DNA from: Incurvaria masculella
Taxonomy: Eukaryota > Arthropoda > Insecta > Lepidoptera > Incurvariidae
DNA: 64,000 bases
Direction of reading: 5' to 3'
NCBI GenBank assembly: GCA_946894095.1
Contig: OX335644.1
Coordinates: forward strand, 7,979,595-8,043,594
Shown here piece after piece: positions 22,682-33,388 of the stretch; the stretch's first letter is position 1, and each line of letters starts with the position of its first letter. Below the pieces are notes generated by a model. The model did not search any database. It had not been told where the DNA came from and saw only the letters and a program-made list of their open reading frames with translations. The translations under genes and the position numbers were made by a program.

Positions 22682-23056
22682 TTAGGTCGGCCCGTAAGCA
22701 CCTGAAAATTTCGCCTCCCATACAAACGTAGTTTACTAATTATTGGAAAACCACTGTTCCAACTTACTTGATATTTGGTATCTAATATTAGGCTACAAAT
22801 ATCTGTGTCTGCATGCCTTTGTTTTTTCGGTAAATGTATTCTGGGTCAAACCACAGAGAAAACAAAATTCGTATGAAGATTTTCTTTTTGCATTCATTTC
22901 ATTCGGTTTGGATTTTTCAAGAAAACAAAAGCATGCAGACACAGATATTTGTTACCTGATATTAGATATTAAATATCAATTTAATTGGAATAGCGGTTTC
23001 CAAATAATTAGTAAACTACGTTTGTATGGGGAGCATAGCTTACGGGCCGTTCTTAA
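22682..23056 (-). mobile_element. TTAA MITE family 2, copy B (inverted)
   Basis: Reverse complement of copy A with very high identity, from AGGTCGGCCCGTAAGCACCT to ACGGGCCGTTCTTAA; the left TTAA has mutated to TTTA. Copies A and B form a 2.9-kb inverted pair. Confidence 0.85.
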
Positions 23057-23065
23057 GCTTGAATC

Positions 23066-23260
23066 GAGCCACAATGTAGCCCAACACGTCGCATTCCCGA
23101 AGGAATTAGGTCCCATGCTAGGACATATCCTTTATAAGCATGGCAACATTGAACTGGATGGAAAATAAAAACTAGGACAATTTTATTTATTGCCGCTTTG
23201 ACCATATTTTTTCATTCAATGCGATGGTATCAATACGGCTGGGCTTAACCCATGGACTTT
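23066..23260 (-). mobile_element. SINE fragment
   Basis: It contains GCATTCCCGAAGGAATTAGG, ATTGAACTGGATGGAAAA, TTGCCGCTTTGACCAT and CAATGCGATGGTATCA, in the order of the SINE 3' half. The tRNA head is missing. Confidence 0.7.
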
Positions 23261-23589
23261 ACAATGCCAATGGTCATCAAGTATCTAGTTCGATCAAATA
23301 AAGCTGTTTTGACTATAATTTTGGATCTACAACTATAAATATGAGCATGGTCTTATTTCCACTTTTGTGTATGTTAAGTTGATGTAAGGCCCACCTTAAA
23401 AAATTAAACCTTACTGGTAAAATGTTCTTACTAAGTTTTTGTTTTATCTTTTGAGAATTTGCGCTAACTCGATGTACGTATGGAGGGAGTGTACACACTT
23501 TTAAGGGAGTATGCCATAGACTAAAGTGTTTAGTGGTGTATGCAGCGGTGTAGCCCACATAGCTTATTTTGCGCATGGCTGAGAGCACC

Positions 23590-23725
23590 ACTGTCTTAAA
23601 ATTGATTGATTGATTGAAACTTCTTTAATACGCCACACAAAAAAAACAATTTACAAAAGTAAGTATAGAGCAATACCAACATAAGTGGGGCGCAAAAGCG
23701 CCCACACAAGAGTTACCACATGAAA
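23590..23725 (-). mobile_element. LINE 3' tail fragment
   Basis: An ATTGATTGATTGA run (23602-23617) is followed by CAATTTACAAAAGTAAGTA and AAGTGGGGCGCAAAAGCGCC. The same block recurs at 61050-61115, so this is a dispersed repeat end, probably of a LINE. Confidence 0.5.
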
Positions 23726-24518
23726 AATAAACCCCTATTGATCAGGAAAATATTTACAGCCTGCTGTAAGAAAAAAATTTGAGGAACTGAAAATTACTAT
23801 TTTAGGTAAATAATATTATTCAAAATATAACTAAATTAGATCTTTCATTATTTTAATAAAAAAAAGTGAGTTGTAGAAGTCGGGTTACTTACTACCTCTA
23901 GTTTTGTTTTCTTGAATTCTATTAAGAAAATAAACCCTAACGTCAATCCCAGAGGTTATTACTCTGTCAAACGATATTTTTGCCATCCAATTTAGATTAG
24001 ACTACGACTACTCCTCCGGGAAAATGGCGTGAAGATATGTATATTATGTATGTATCGCTAACCTAAACCACAAACATATCTTCACAAACGAATAATTAAC
24101 AAAAAAAATACCTCAGCCTAAAATGAATAAGCAGTGGATAACTTGTATTGTTATAATGGCAACACATTCCCGTAGCCGCGAAGATGAATGTTCAAGATAG
24201 TGACCGCTTAGTTCAGATTTTGGCCACGCGCAAAATAAGCTATATGGCACTGTATGTGCTAATGTAGTGTCGCGCCGGCCACCGACATTTGTTTGTGTCG
24301 CAAGAAATGTAAACTGGCGGCTGTCCAGCGGCTGGGAAGCCGGCGCTGTGGAGATAATGGCAATGTAGATATGTGGATATTGGCGATGCAGATGGTGGCG
24401 ATGCCGATATTGGCGATGGGCATATGTAAGTACCTTTTGTTGCCGGTGTATAGGCTGAAACGAAATGGACGCGAATGTTTATTTTGCTACTGTTAAAATA
24501 TACAAAAACATTTCCAGT
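23726..24518. other. Intergenic DNA, nothing recognised
   Basis: No gene or repeat family is recognised. A GATATTGGCGATG-type short repeat lies at 24375-24420. Confidence 0.4.
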
Positions 24519-24633
24519 CGTATTCAGAGAGAATCTGTCAAAACTTAGTACGAGAGTAGCACCGGACTAACCATACAAAAACCTGTTTAGTCCAGCGTAT
24601 TGAAGTTAGTCCGCCCCATCTGAATACGGCTGT
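24519..24633. repeat. Small MITE-like inverted repeat upstream of Derlin-2
   Basis: The ends CAGTCGTATTCAGAGAG and ATCTGAATACGGCTGT are inverted copies flanking about 80 bp that itself holds ACTAACCATAC and TTAGTCC pieces. Non-coding. Confidence 0.55.
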
Positions 24634-24661
24634 ACATATGTTGTCTGCTAGAGTATATGAG

Positions 24662-24681
24662 ACAGTGACAGCTGTCACTGT
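24662..24681. promoter_or_regulatory. 20-bp perfect palindrome upstream of Derlin-2
   Basis: ACAGTGACAGCTGTCACTGT is its own reverse complement, with an E-box CAGCTG at the centre and TGACAG/CTGTCA half-sites. It is about 345 bp upstream of the Derlin-2 start codon. A regulatory role is only inferred from position and symmetry. Confidence 0.35.
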
Positions 24682-25025
24682 CACAGTGATATCGCTGTGT
24701 TGTGGGTTGAGGATTGGTCGGCTGTAATCTTTTTTAATTTTCTTCTTCGTATTTGCTTTTCGTTGTTGGAGCTAATTTGAGACGTTTGCTGTGATTAAAG
24801 ATCTTGGTTTAACACGGAGAGCAATCTTTTGTAAATGAACAAGCTGTGTGCATTTTCGAAGTTCTCGCATTTCCTGCTTCCGATCGTTTTAATCACTCCG
24901 TGCTTACGTCTGATGTGGCCCAATCGAGCGGCGAGAAATCGGAGCAAAATCGGTGGCTCTGTATGACGATCTCGATCCTAACTTTACCATTAGGTTGCAA
25001 ATAGAGGTACTGGATAATAATCGAG

Positions 25026-28000
25026 ATGGCGTATCAGACATTCAGACAGGAATACCTTATGATGCCGCCAGTGACCCGAGCCTACACCACGGCTTGTGTC
25101 ATCACCACGCTGGCGGTTGTAAGTATACACTAATTTCATCATTATTCCAACACAAGCAACACCTAGCTGATTTCACAAACCATCAAAACTCAAAAAACAC
25201 CGTTACCCACACATACCTACCTATATTTTTTAACGTTTGGTCTTGTCCCGCTTAATCGAGATTGAAAATAAGAATTGGACCGTTGAGCTATTCCCAAACA
25301 AATCAGGACTACCCATATTTCAGGGTTGATTTAATATCTGAAATAACTCTTGCTAAGAAAATAACTTAAAGTACATAGGTACCTGTTAACCTTATATAAG
25401 ATTTGTTAATGCAAAAAGTTCTCATGGATCAGAATCATTTGGCTACCCTCACAGATTTCTTGCATGTGAAAAACAAAAACAAATCTGGAAGAAAAAATGT
25501 TTTTCTGATCTTCTACGCCGTTAAACTCGCATTCTAGCTAAGCCGCTAAAAAGTGAAATTACCTAGAACATGCAACCTTCATGTGTTCACTAAGGTTTAA
25601 AATGCTATATTATGGTATCCTTTAAAAACCTTTCCTGTATTCAATATCATGTGGTGGAACACAGCATTCAATGACTTCACCTAACGTATCCGAGCCTATT
25701 TGTAGCAAACAGGGTTTTGATCGTGGTCGGGACTAGGGGTGGCCACACCTCTCTTTATCGCTAGCGTAAGCCTTTCAGCTTGTGTCAAGCCTCGGCAGCA
25801 TGCCTGCGGGCTTCCCACTCCCAGTCCCGCTCTCGACTTCCCTCTCTCTACCTATCCATATTCTGTAGGATGCCTCCATTGACGTCTTTTGAGCTCTCTA
25901 TATACAAGCTTAGCGTTAATCTTGGCCAAATACTCTAATTACCATCACGTAAAGGGCTGAGCAGTGTGGGTGAATTTGATAGAAACTGCCCAAAAATCAA
26001 CTATTTTTAGCGGATAAATTTATGTATATAATAGACACGACATAATCGTTATCCCATTAATTTGAGTTTCAGCGACATCTACATTTGAAGCATTGTAATC
26101 ACATTTTGAAAATCGGTAATATGAAAAAGTTTTGCTCTTTTTTTGTTTTTGTTTTTGACATTCGTCGGAAGCGGACTTTGAGCTGGGTGGCGTTGTGAGC
26201 ATCTACTAATCCATAATTTATTTCCTTCCCTAATGAATGTTAAAGATTTAAATATGTATGTTTTTAAACGATACCTACACAGACAACAATGATTTTGCAG
26301 CAATTGGACCTGGTGTCGCCGTTCCAGCTCTACTTCAACCCGATCCTCATTCTGAAGAGCTACCAGATATGGCGGTTGCTCACCACCTTCCTGTTCTTCG
26401 GCAACCTCGGCTTCAGTTTTTTCTTCAACATGATCTTCACGTACCGATACTGCCGCATGCTGGAAGAGGGCTCGTTCCGCGGTCGCAGTGCCGACTTTGT
26501 CGTCATGTTCCTGTTTGGCGCCGGCCTCATGATTGTATCCGTTTCTTATTAGTCACCAAACAATCGGTTTTTTTTTATGCGACCTGACATGGATGGCTAA
26601 TATCATAACGGTAGTTGGTGTGGGTGTGGCCCAATACACCACATTCCCGAAGGAATTAGGGGCCATGCCAGGACCTTCCTTTTATGAGCACGGCTACATT
26701 GAACTTGATGGAAAACAGGTACAATTTTTCATTGCCGCTTCAACCTTATTTTCATCCAATGCGATGGTACCAACCTGGGCGGGCTTAAACCCTGCCACCT
26801 AGTAGGGGAAGGGGACCTACAGTTTTACATGGATTCAGAACCATGGAGCAGCTCGCATTCGTGATGAAATTCACTTATCGAACTCGGAAAGAAAAAGAGA
26901 GTGCCGATGTCGGAATTGAAACCAGGCCTCTGGTACGCTAGGCCAGTCCCCGCGCCACTAGGCTACGAGCCACTCAAACTCAGCAGTCAAGGTCAGCTCA
27001 GTACATACATACACATGCTATCACACCGCTATCATGTAGAGGTAGGCAGAGATTATAGAGCGATGTATAGCGTGATCACGGAGCACTTACTCGCTTCTTG
27101 ATTTAACTTGTATAGAAAATAAAAGACAGAGATATATAATGAGACATAAGTTTTCAAGTCATGCTTAAAGCTGCTAGACCTGAAGAATGAATTTTATTAT
27201 GAACTTATGTTTACTTCCAGTGATAGTTAATTGTGCAACAGGTACATATGGAAGGGTTTTAAAAATAAACATGAATTAAGTTTTTAAATACTTAAATCAT
27301 GCGCAGTTGCAAGCACCACAATTTTTTTTTTAATACATTATTGACATTTAAAACAAACAAAGTAGAGCATCATTCACTTATCCGAATGTCCTACGCAAAG
27401 CACCACATTGCCACATTCGCCAGACATGTCAAAAACAACTCGGAGCTATATGCCATGTCAACTTGCCTTCCATGCCAAATCATAGATAAAAAGTAAGACG
27501 ACATGGCATCGAGCTATGGGACCCGCTTTTTTCAAATTTTCAAAAACGATTAACCCAACTTAAACGTACATGCCAAATGCAAACATAGTCGCAGACGTAT
27601 TGGAGGGTTTTTGTGAGTGGAAATTGACTTGACAAACGCTATTTGAGAGCACATTCGCGTGTGGTGTCTATTTTTCGACCGTGTGACATAATTAAATGGT
27701 CATTTTTACCATATAACGGAGACGCGATACCAAATCAGATACAGTTTTGTTCCTGCGCAGCTTTTTGCGATTGAAGGTGACCGGCCTACATCCATCCCGA
27801 CAATTCTATAGCTCATAAAACCAACGCGAGTATTTATATTAAAGATGTCCATGGCCTAGCAGTTTGGGGATGCACGTCTCAACTGGGAGGCGCAGGTTCA
27901 ACATCCATTTACATTGACACCACTCACTTTCTTGTTAAGTCTTTGAAGAGTGCATATGGAAACTGAATTATTTAGAGTAAAGGAAAGGCTTTCCAGCGAA

Positions 28001-31000
28001 TAGCTAAATGACACAGCAATGGGCTGTGTCACGAGTTTGATAATAAGCAACCGCCGAGCATCCAGAGGCCGTATATCGAAGCTCGAGAGCCAGAAAATGC
28101 ACCCGTGATGATGCAATATTTGTGACTAGACTGCGAGAAAAACATTGCATGATGGTTATCCATTGAGCAACAGAGCACAACATCGAAGTTTATCTATTAG
28201 AATTAATCTTACTCATGATTTAAGTGGCGTAATCTGATTAAATTACTGTACATGTGTTGTGTTTTCCTTGACGTAATTGCATCAGGTTTGTGCATTTTTC
28301 GTCAATCTGCTGTTCCTGGGACAGGCCTTCACCATCATGATCGTGTACGTGTGGTCGAGACGTAATGTCTTCGTTCGGATGAATTTCTTTGGATTATTGA
28401 ATTTCCAGGTATGTTTTTTTAATTGTATTTTATTTATACCATTTAGGATGGTGTGTGCAATCGCCGGTTAGGTAGATTGGTCTATGCTGTATGTGTAAGT
28501 TAATTCTGTGTAAGTTTTCGATGATTACCAAAAAAAAACCGACTTCAAAAGTATTCCAAAACAAATTTATATGCACTAAACATTTATAAAATAAGTGCAA
28601 AAGTGGGGCTGCCAAGTGAACACACCGGGCCCGAGTCGCGCCATTAAAGAGAACCTTGGCTACCTTGGTTGTCACCGACTCCAAAAATAACAATAATTGC
28701 ATTTATTTGCCTGAAATTGGTGTTTTTTATCAAGTTTTTTTTTTTGTTTGCACAGCCTTCAACCGAACTTGTTATTTTTGTCAAGAATATTGTTACAAAC
28801 AAAATTTGTTAAGACATGTTTATGCCTAAACTCAGTCCAATGAAATTATAAGGGTTAGAAGTTATAATTGATTTTTTCAAATTGATTTATTTGAACTTCT
28901 GGCACTTATAACTTAATTAGGGTGGCATTTAGGCATAAACATGTCATAACAAATTTTGTTTGTAACATTATTCTTATCAGAAATAACTAAGTTTGGTTTA
29001 TCGCCGCATGAATAACAAAAAGGCACCGAATTCCATACAAAATCGGGCATTGTCCTTTGTTTTGCCTCCATCACCTGTCCGCTCCACCCAGTTGATTATG
29101 GGCCTGATGCTCGTGTGCTGTTTGTCGGGACTGTCTTGCTCCAATTGGTAAACATGTAAGATGGCGGGCATTGTCTTTGCAAATAAATTGATATTTTGCA
29201 TGCATACAACATGAATTGACGATTTAGTGTTTAATCTGTAAGCAGTTTCAAATGCTTTTGTAAACTTTGACTAAGTGGATATTGAAAAATGATTGAAGAA
29301 TATGAAACATTTTTAGGTTCACATTGTTTATAAATGTAGATTTTCGAAAGTCGAAGAGAATGCTACATTGATCTTCCCTGAGCAGTAATGATATGAAACT
29401 CTCGCAGGCCCCGTACCTCCCCTGGGTGCTTTTGGGCTTCTCAGTGCTGCTCGGCAACGCCATTGCTGTCGATCTCATAGGCATGGTCGTTGGACACATC
29501 TACTACTTCATTGAGGACGTGCTTCCGGTGCAGCGAGGTGGCGCAAAGATACTTAAGACACCACAATTTCTGTAAGTACCGCCATTGTAATGTTTTTTTT
29601 ATTATCGTATTTTGAACTTACTTGCAAAACCAAGAAGTCATTAATAATTTTTTCGTGCTTTGATAAATATTTTGTATAAAAAAAAATATTTTTATTTAAT
29701 TTCTCATAATCAGACACAAGGTCTATATTACACATATGCTGCAAAATTACAGATTATAATATTATTATACATAAACGGTATTCCCTCTTCTCCGTGAATG
29801 AGTACCTAATATGACATGTTCTCATTCACGTAAAATCGGGTTGTAACCAGTCTCCCTATTATCGTATTGTCACACGTGTATAGACGTTGCACGAAACTAA
29901 ACACTCTGTTTCGCATAATGGCACAAAAATCCGATACGCGACTCTCGGCAAACATGGTTGACGCAGTATCGCGGCAAACGCATTATTTGCCAAAATACAT
30001 TATTGTATTGAATTCTTATGCCATTATACGATTTCTTCGTGCTGTCTGTCCATAAGTGACACGTGTAGAGGAACTGACAAAATGCCTCAAATAATGTCAC
30101 TTTTGCATCAATTATTATTATTATTATTATTTGGTTTATAACACTAGCAGCTATAAGCTGATGCGTGCATATCAGGTTTTAGAACTACTGAGTGCACTTG
30201 TTTTTTTTTTTGTTTTTTGTTCGTTTATTTATGGTCTATTTTCATATTTATATTTGTCTAGTAAATTTTTGAACCCATTAACTGTTTTGGCACTTATGAC
30301 TTCCTGTGGTAGTTGATTCCAGGAGTGTACAACTCTGTTGCAAAGAAAATGTTTTCTGGGGTTTGTCCTTGGTGAAGAGTGTTTCAGCTTTAGGCTATGT
30401 CCTCTAAGGTGAGTCAATGTGTTTATTGCAAACATTTCGTTGAGCTTGGAGGTACTGTAGTAATTATTGAGGATCTTATAGACTTCGATGAGGTCTCCAC
30501 GCTGCCTTCGCTCATGAAGAGGTGTGAGCTTTAGTGCCCTTAGCCGTTGCTCATATTCCTGATGCTTTAGATGCACAATCATTTTTGTAGCTCTCCTCTG
30601 GACTCGTTCTAAAATATCGATGTCTTTTTGTAGGTATGGGCTCCAGATCTGAAAGGCATATTCTAAAATAGGGCGGACATATGTTTTATAAAGTTTTAAA
30701 AATAGTTCAGCGGTTATGTAAGAGAAAGCTTTTCTTATCATGTAGAGCAATGAGTTAGCCCGCTTGACAACTTCCATTATGTGTGTTTCCCATTTTAAAT
30801 TATTTGCTATCGTAACACCAAGGTCGCGCTGAGATGTGACTTCTTCCACAATATTGCCATTAATGAAGTATTGTAGGTGTGGGTTTTTGGGTCCGATGTG
30901 CAGCACTGTACATTTACTGGCATTTAGTGACAGTAACCACTCTCTTGTCCACTCAATGATGTCGTCCAAAGTACACTGTATTTGATTTTGAGCTATTATT

Positions 31001-33260
31001 GGGTTTGCAAAGAACTTAGTGTCATCAGCATAGAGCGAGAAATTAAGTTTAATTATCGCTCTTAAATCTGTAAGGACTAAACCAAAGATGACCGGGCCCA
31101 CCACGGATCCTTGCGGCACACCGCTGAGGACATTGTATGGGTCAGAAACTTCTTCTCCTACTCGGACACGGAACGTTCTGTCTTTAAGGCGGCCCATCCC
31201 GCTCATCTTCCCATACAAAAGGGGAAAGAAGATCACGCCCATATTTCTTGTCAGAGATCCAAAATTTTGCTCAAAATAGCTTTATTTGATCGAACTAGAT
31301 GTCTGATGACCATTGGCATTGTAAAATTGTGTTTGGTTTCTAAGTTATAACGTCCGAAAGTTCGCATTTTTCGCGCGTTTTATACAATAATTTTGGAGGT
31401 GGATTACGCAGTGATAAAGTAAGAATATCTTAAAAAGATTAGTCATCAGACATAGCTTATTGAATCAAAATTTATATTCTATTTGCTTTTTGTTCGATTT
31501 TTTACTACAGCGGTCGTCGTTTACTTTTAGCTATAAGTCGTTTTGAAATTAAAATGTTCTTAAATCTTACCAAATCATGCACTATGCACATTGTCTTTTT
31601 TGTGGACATGTTGCATCTTCCTCATCACGAAGCCTGTCTTATTCTTTGAAACAGAGAAGGTCCCAGAGCGCAACAGCACGGTTTTGAACAGTGCCCGCGA
31701 ATGAGTTAGGCCCGCCGGGTTGGGCCACCTTAAGGAAGTCCTTGAGCCACAATAAGAGATTTCCGCACAAAACACATTCAACGGATGGATGAGACCAAAA
31801 TTGTTTCATACAAGATGTACTGAACCTTTTAAATCGCCATGTAGCTTCAAATGAATGATCTGAAATTATCTTTTAAGTCTTACTTCGAAATAATGAGGAA
31901 AAGTTAAGAAATATGATCGACAAAAATTCAGTGGGTCACCTCCTATTTACTAGAAGAAAAGAAAAGTTTATTTGTCTGGGTTTTTAGGCCCATTCACCTT
32001 ACAATCTTCAAATGCAGAGTTCACCATGCTTGCTTTAACCCCTATGTACCATATTATATATAAGACCCTATGTGCTGATGATTCGAAAAGTTCTCTCATC
32101 AGGTGGGTATGTGTTCCTTGAGTTGATGTTCTCACTTCCACACTTTTTTCGTCTTGTAAGAACAGCGCACTCATGCTAGGCCTGTAGTTTAAACCGTCTA
32201 ATATATTGGGCACATCAATTTTCCAAACTCAATATCATGCAAGCATCCATGTCATATCGAAATCCAAATCTTTGAACAGCTTGTGGCCTAGGAGCTAGAG
32301 GATTTGCCTTTCATTATTATTATTATTATTAAATTTTATATACACTAGCAGCTACAAGCTGATGCGTGTATTTTAATTATTGAGTGCACTGTATTAATAT
32401 TTTTGCAAGTAAAGTTTTTTTTTTAAGTTAAGTTTTTATTTATTGCTTCTCGTTTTTGATATTTGTCCAATTTGTTGTTTGTTTGTTCACTGAGTTAGCA
32501 CTTATCACTTCTTCTGGCAATTTATTCCAAGTGTCGGGAGAGGTCTGGGTTCAAATCCTCGCCCCAGTGATACACCACTTTGTTTCTCTTTCTGAGTTGG
32601 AAAAGTGCATTCCGCTACGAAACCGAGCTGTTCCATGGTTCGGAATCCAATATAACCTCCTCCTTTTTTTGAAGTCGGTTAAAAACTGTAGTCCCCTTCC
32701 CCTACCCCCTGTAGTAGGGTTAAGCCTGCCTGGGTTGGTACCACCTAAAATTATAGTCCCTTCCCCTTACTGTGTAGTAGGGTTAAGCCCGACTGGGTTG
32801 GTACCACCGCATTGAATGAAACTATGGTTGAAGCGGCAAGTTTTTTTTTTGTATTTTTCATCCAGTTCAATGGAGCCGTGCTCATAGAGGAAAGGCCCTG
32901 GCATGCCTAACCTAACCTTACTTCTTGGGGAAGATCATAACGGTCAGTCAGTGAGTCAGCTTGTTTGCGTCCACTGCTGGACATACGCTCTCAAATTTTT
33001 CTCTAGTCCTCCCGGCCCTGAGCGGTACGGAACCACTACTTTCCGGTATCATAACGGTAGTTGTGTGGTATTAGCCATCCATGTCAGGTTCCAAAAAAAA
33101 ATTCAAGTAAACCATATTTTACACTGAGACTGTGTCATTGCATTGCAGCAAGGTGTTGTTTGATGGCGCCCCAGACGACCCGGATTACGAGCCCCTGCCG
33201 GAGGAGCGGCCCGGCGGTTTCGATTGGCAGCGCCCCAACCCGCCGCCCGACGACCGATAG
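25026..33260 (+). CDS. Der-2: Derlin-2, ERAD membrane protein
   Basis: Exons 25026..25118, 26301..26534, 28286..28408, 29408..29571, 33149..33260; 726 nt, 241 residues, all AG/GT junctions in frame. The protein begins [20 protein letters not shown], then SPFQLYFNP, the derlin WR motif in [10 protein letters not shown] (residues 52-61), [55 protein letters not shown], the rhomboid-fold GMVVG (175-179), and a cytosolic tail [16 protein letters not shown]. Derlins are multi-pass ER membrane pseudoproteases that thin the bilayer and help move misfolded proteins to p97 for degradation. The tail ends [13 protein letters not shown] and lacks the usual G-x-x-R-L-G p97-binding (SHP) box. Its introns hold a SINE, MITEs and a LINE. 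Confidence 0.94.
25119..26300 (+). other. Derlin-2 intron 1, no element recognised
   Basis: AT-rich intron. No repeat seen elsewhere in the window is recognised, and ORFs here are shadows or random. Confidence 0.4.
26568..26975 (-). mobile_element. Full-length tRNA-headed SINE in Derlin-2 intron 2
   Basis: On the minus strand the head has a box A TAGCCTAGTGGCGCGGGGAC and a box B GGTTTCAATTCC; then come AACTGTAGGTCCCCTTCCCC, GTTTAAGCCCGCCCAGGTTG, TTGAAGCGGCAATGAAAAAT, AATTCCTTCGGGAATGTGG, and a 3' end ATCCATGTCAGGTCGCAT followed by an A-run. It is the best copy of the most abundant SINE here, about 400 bp. Confidence 0.85.
27497..27745 (+). repeat. Dispersed repeat family X, copy 2
   Basis: Same family as 15318-15600, sharing ACATGGCATCGAG, TATGGGACCCGCT, AACATAGTCGCAGAC and TATTGGAGGGTTT. 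No ORF. Confidence 0.65.
27846..27910 (+). mobile_element. tRNA-like SINE head
   Basis: TGGCCTAGCAGTTTGGGGAT and GGCGCAGGTTCAACATCC are spaced like pol III boxes A and B. It is too diverged for a functional tRNA gene. Confidence 0.45.
28782..28976. mobile_element. 195-bp MITE with 49-bp TIRs in Derlin-2 intron 3
   Basis: Arms 28782-28830 and 28928-28976 pair over 49 bases with few mismatches (TTACAAACAAAATTTGTTA...ATGTTTATGCCTAAA). The interior also folds on AGAAGTTATAA / TTATAAC. Non-coding. Confidence 0.8.
30111..31765 (-). pseudogene. 5'-truncated LINE reverse transcriptase in Derlin-2 intron 4, interrupted by a MITE
   Basis: From the high end, [10 protein letters not shown] is coded at about 31732-31765. 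The frame is then interrupted by the MITE at 31184-31733. It resumes with [33 protein letters not shown], the RT catalytic box [56 protein letters not shown] and [20 protein letters not shown], to a stop at about 30229. A 3' tail containing AGCAGCTATAAGCTGATGCG ends in an ATT run (30111-30131, AAT on the LINE strand). The ORF after the MITE has no other break in about 310 codons. Clade is jockey/CR1-like by motif. Confidence 0.9.
31184..31733 (+). mobile_element. TTAA MITE family 1, copy 3, nested in the LINE
   Basis: TTAA at 31184-31187 and again at 31730-31733. Removing the MITE and one TTAA rejoins the LINE reading frame as [13 protein letters not shown], so the element inserted at a single TTAA and duplicated it. 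Sequence matches the copies at 5831, 38333 and 58158. Confidence 0.93.
32300..32533 (-). mobile_element. LINE 3' end fragment
   Basis: An ATT run (32315-32332) followed by CTAGCAGCTACAAGCTGATGCG and, further in, TTAGCACTTATCACTTCTTC matches the 3' end of the LINE at 30111. It is cut off at the SINE that follows. Confidence 0.65.
32534..33115 (+). mobile_element. Rearranged SINE in Derlin-2 intron 4
   Basis: A box B GGGTTCAAATCC, CCATGGTTCGGAATCC, then the block TAGGGTTAAGCC...GGTTGGTACCACC twice in tandem, and GAAGCGGCAAG. After a foreign stretch at about 32910-33040 (containing GCGTCCACTGCTGGACATAC, itself a dispersed repeat) comes the SINE 3' end ATTAGCCATCCATGTCAGGT and an A-run. It ends about 35 bp before the last Derlin-2 exon. 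Confidence 0.7.
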
Positions 33261-33382
33261 CCAACCGCCTCGCCCGGGAGGAACGCTCAACATGAAGCTA
33301 GACTTGCCAAACTTACGTTCGACTCGTCGCCATCGATATGTGATAGGTCACTCTACGACATACAAAATTAGGAATTATGATT

Positions 33383-33388
33383 AATAAA
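33383..33388 (+). terminator. Candidate Derlin-2 polyadenylation signal
   Basis: AATAAA lies 123 bp after the stop codon. A second AATAAA-type site follows near 33424. Choice between them is not possible from sequence. Confidence 0.45.

Noticed and set aside
24953..25255. 100-codon ORF upstream of and over Derlin-2 exon 1
   Set aside because: It is in a different frame from the [10 protein letters not shown] start and runs into the intron.
26940..26975. Possible tRNA genes at SINE heads (also 10955, 27846, 41810, 50640)
   Set aside because: A and B box-like motifs are present but followed by the shared SINE body, and the cloverleaf is not intact.
30229..31242. Start of the 337-codon minus-strand ORF as a protein N-terminus
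   Set aside because: The first roughly 18 residues are translated from MITE sequence; the true LINE frame continues on the far side of the MITE.
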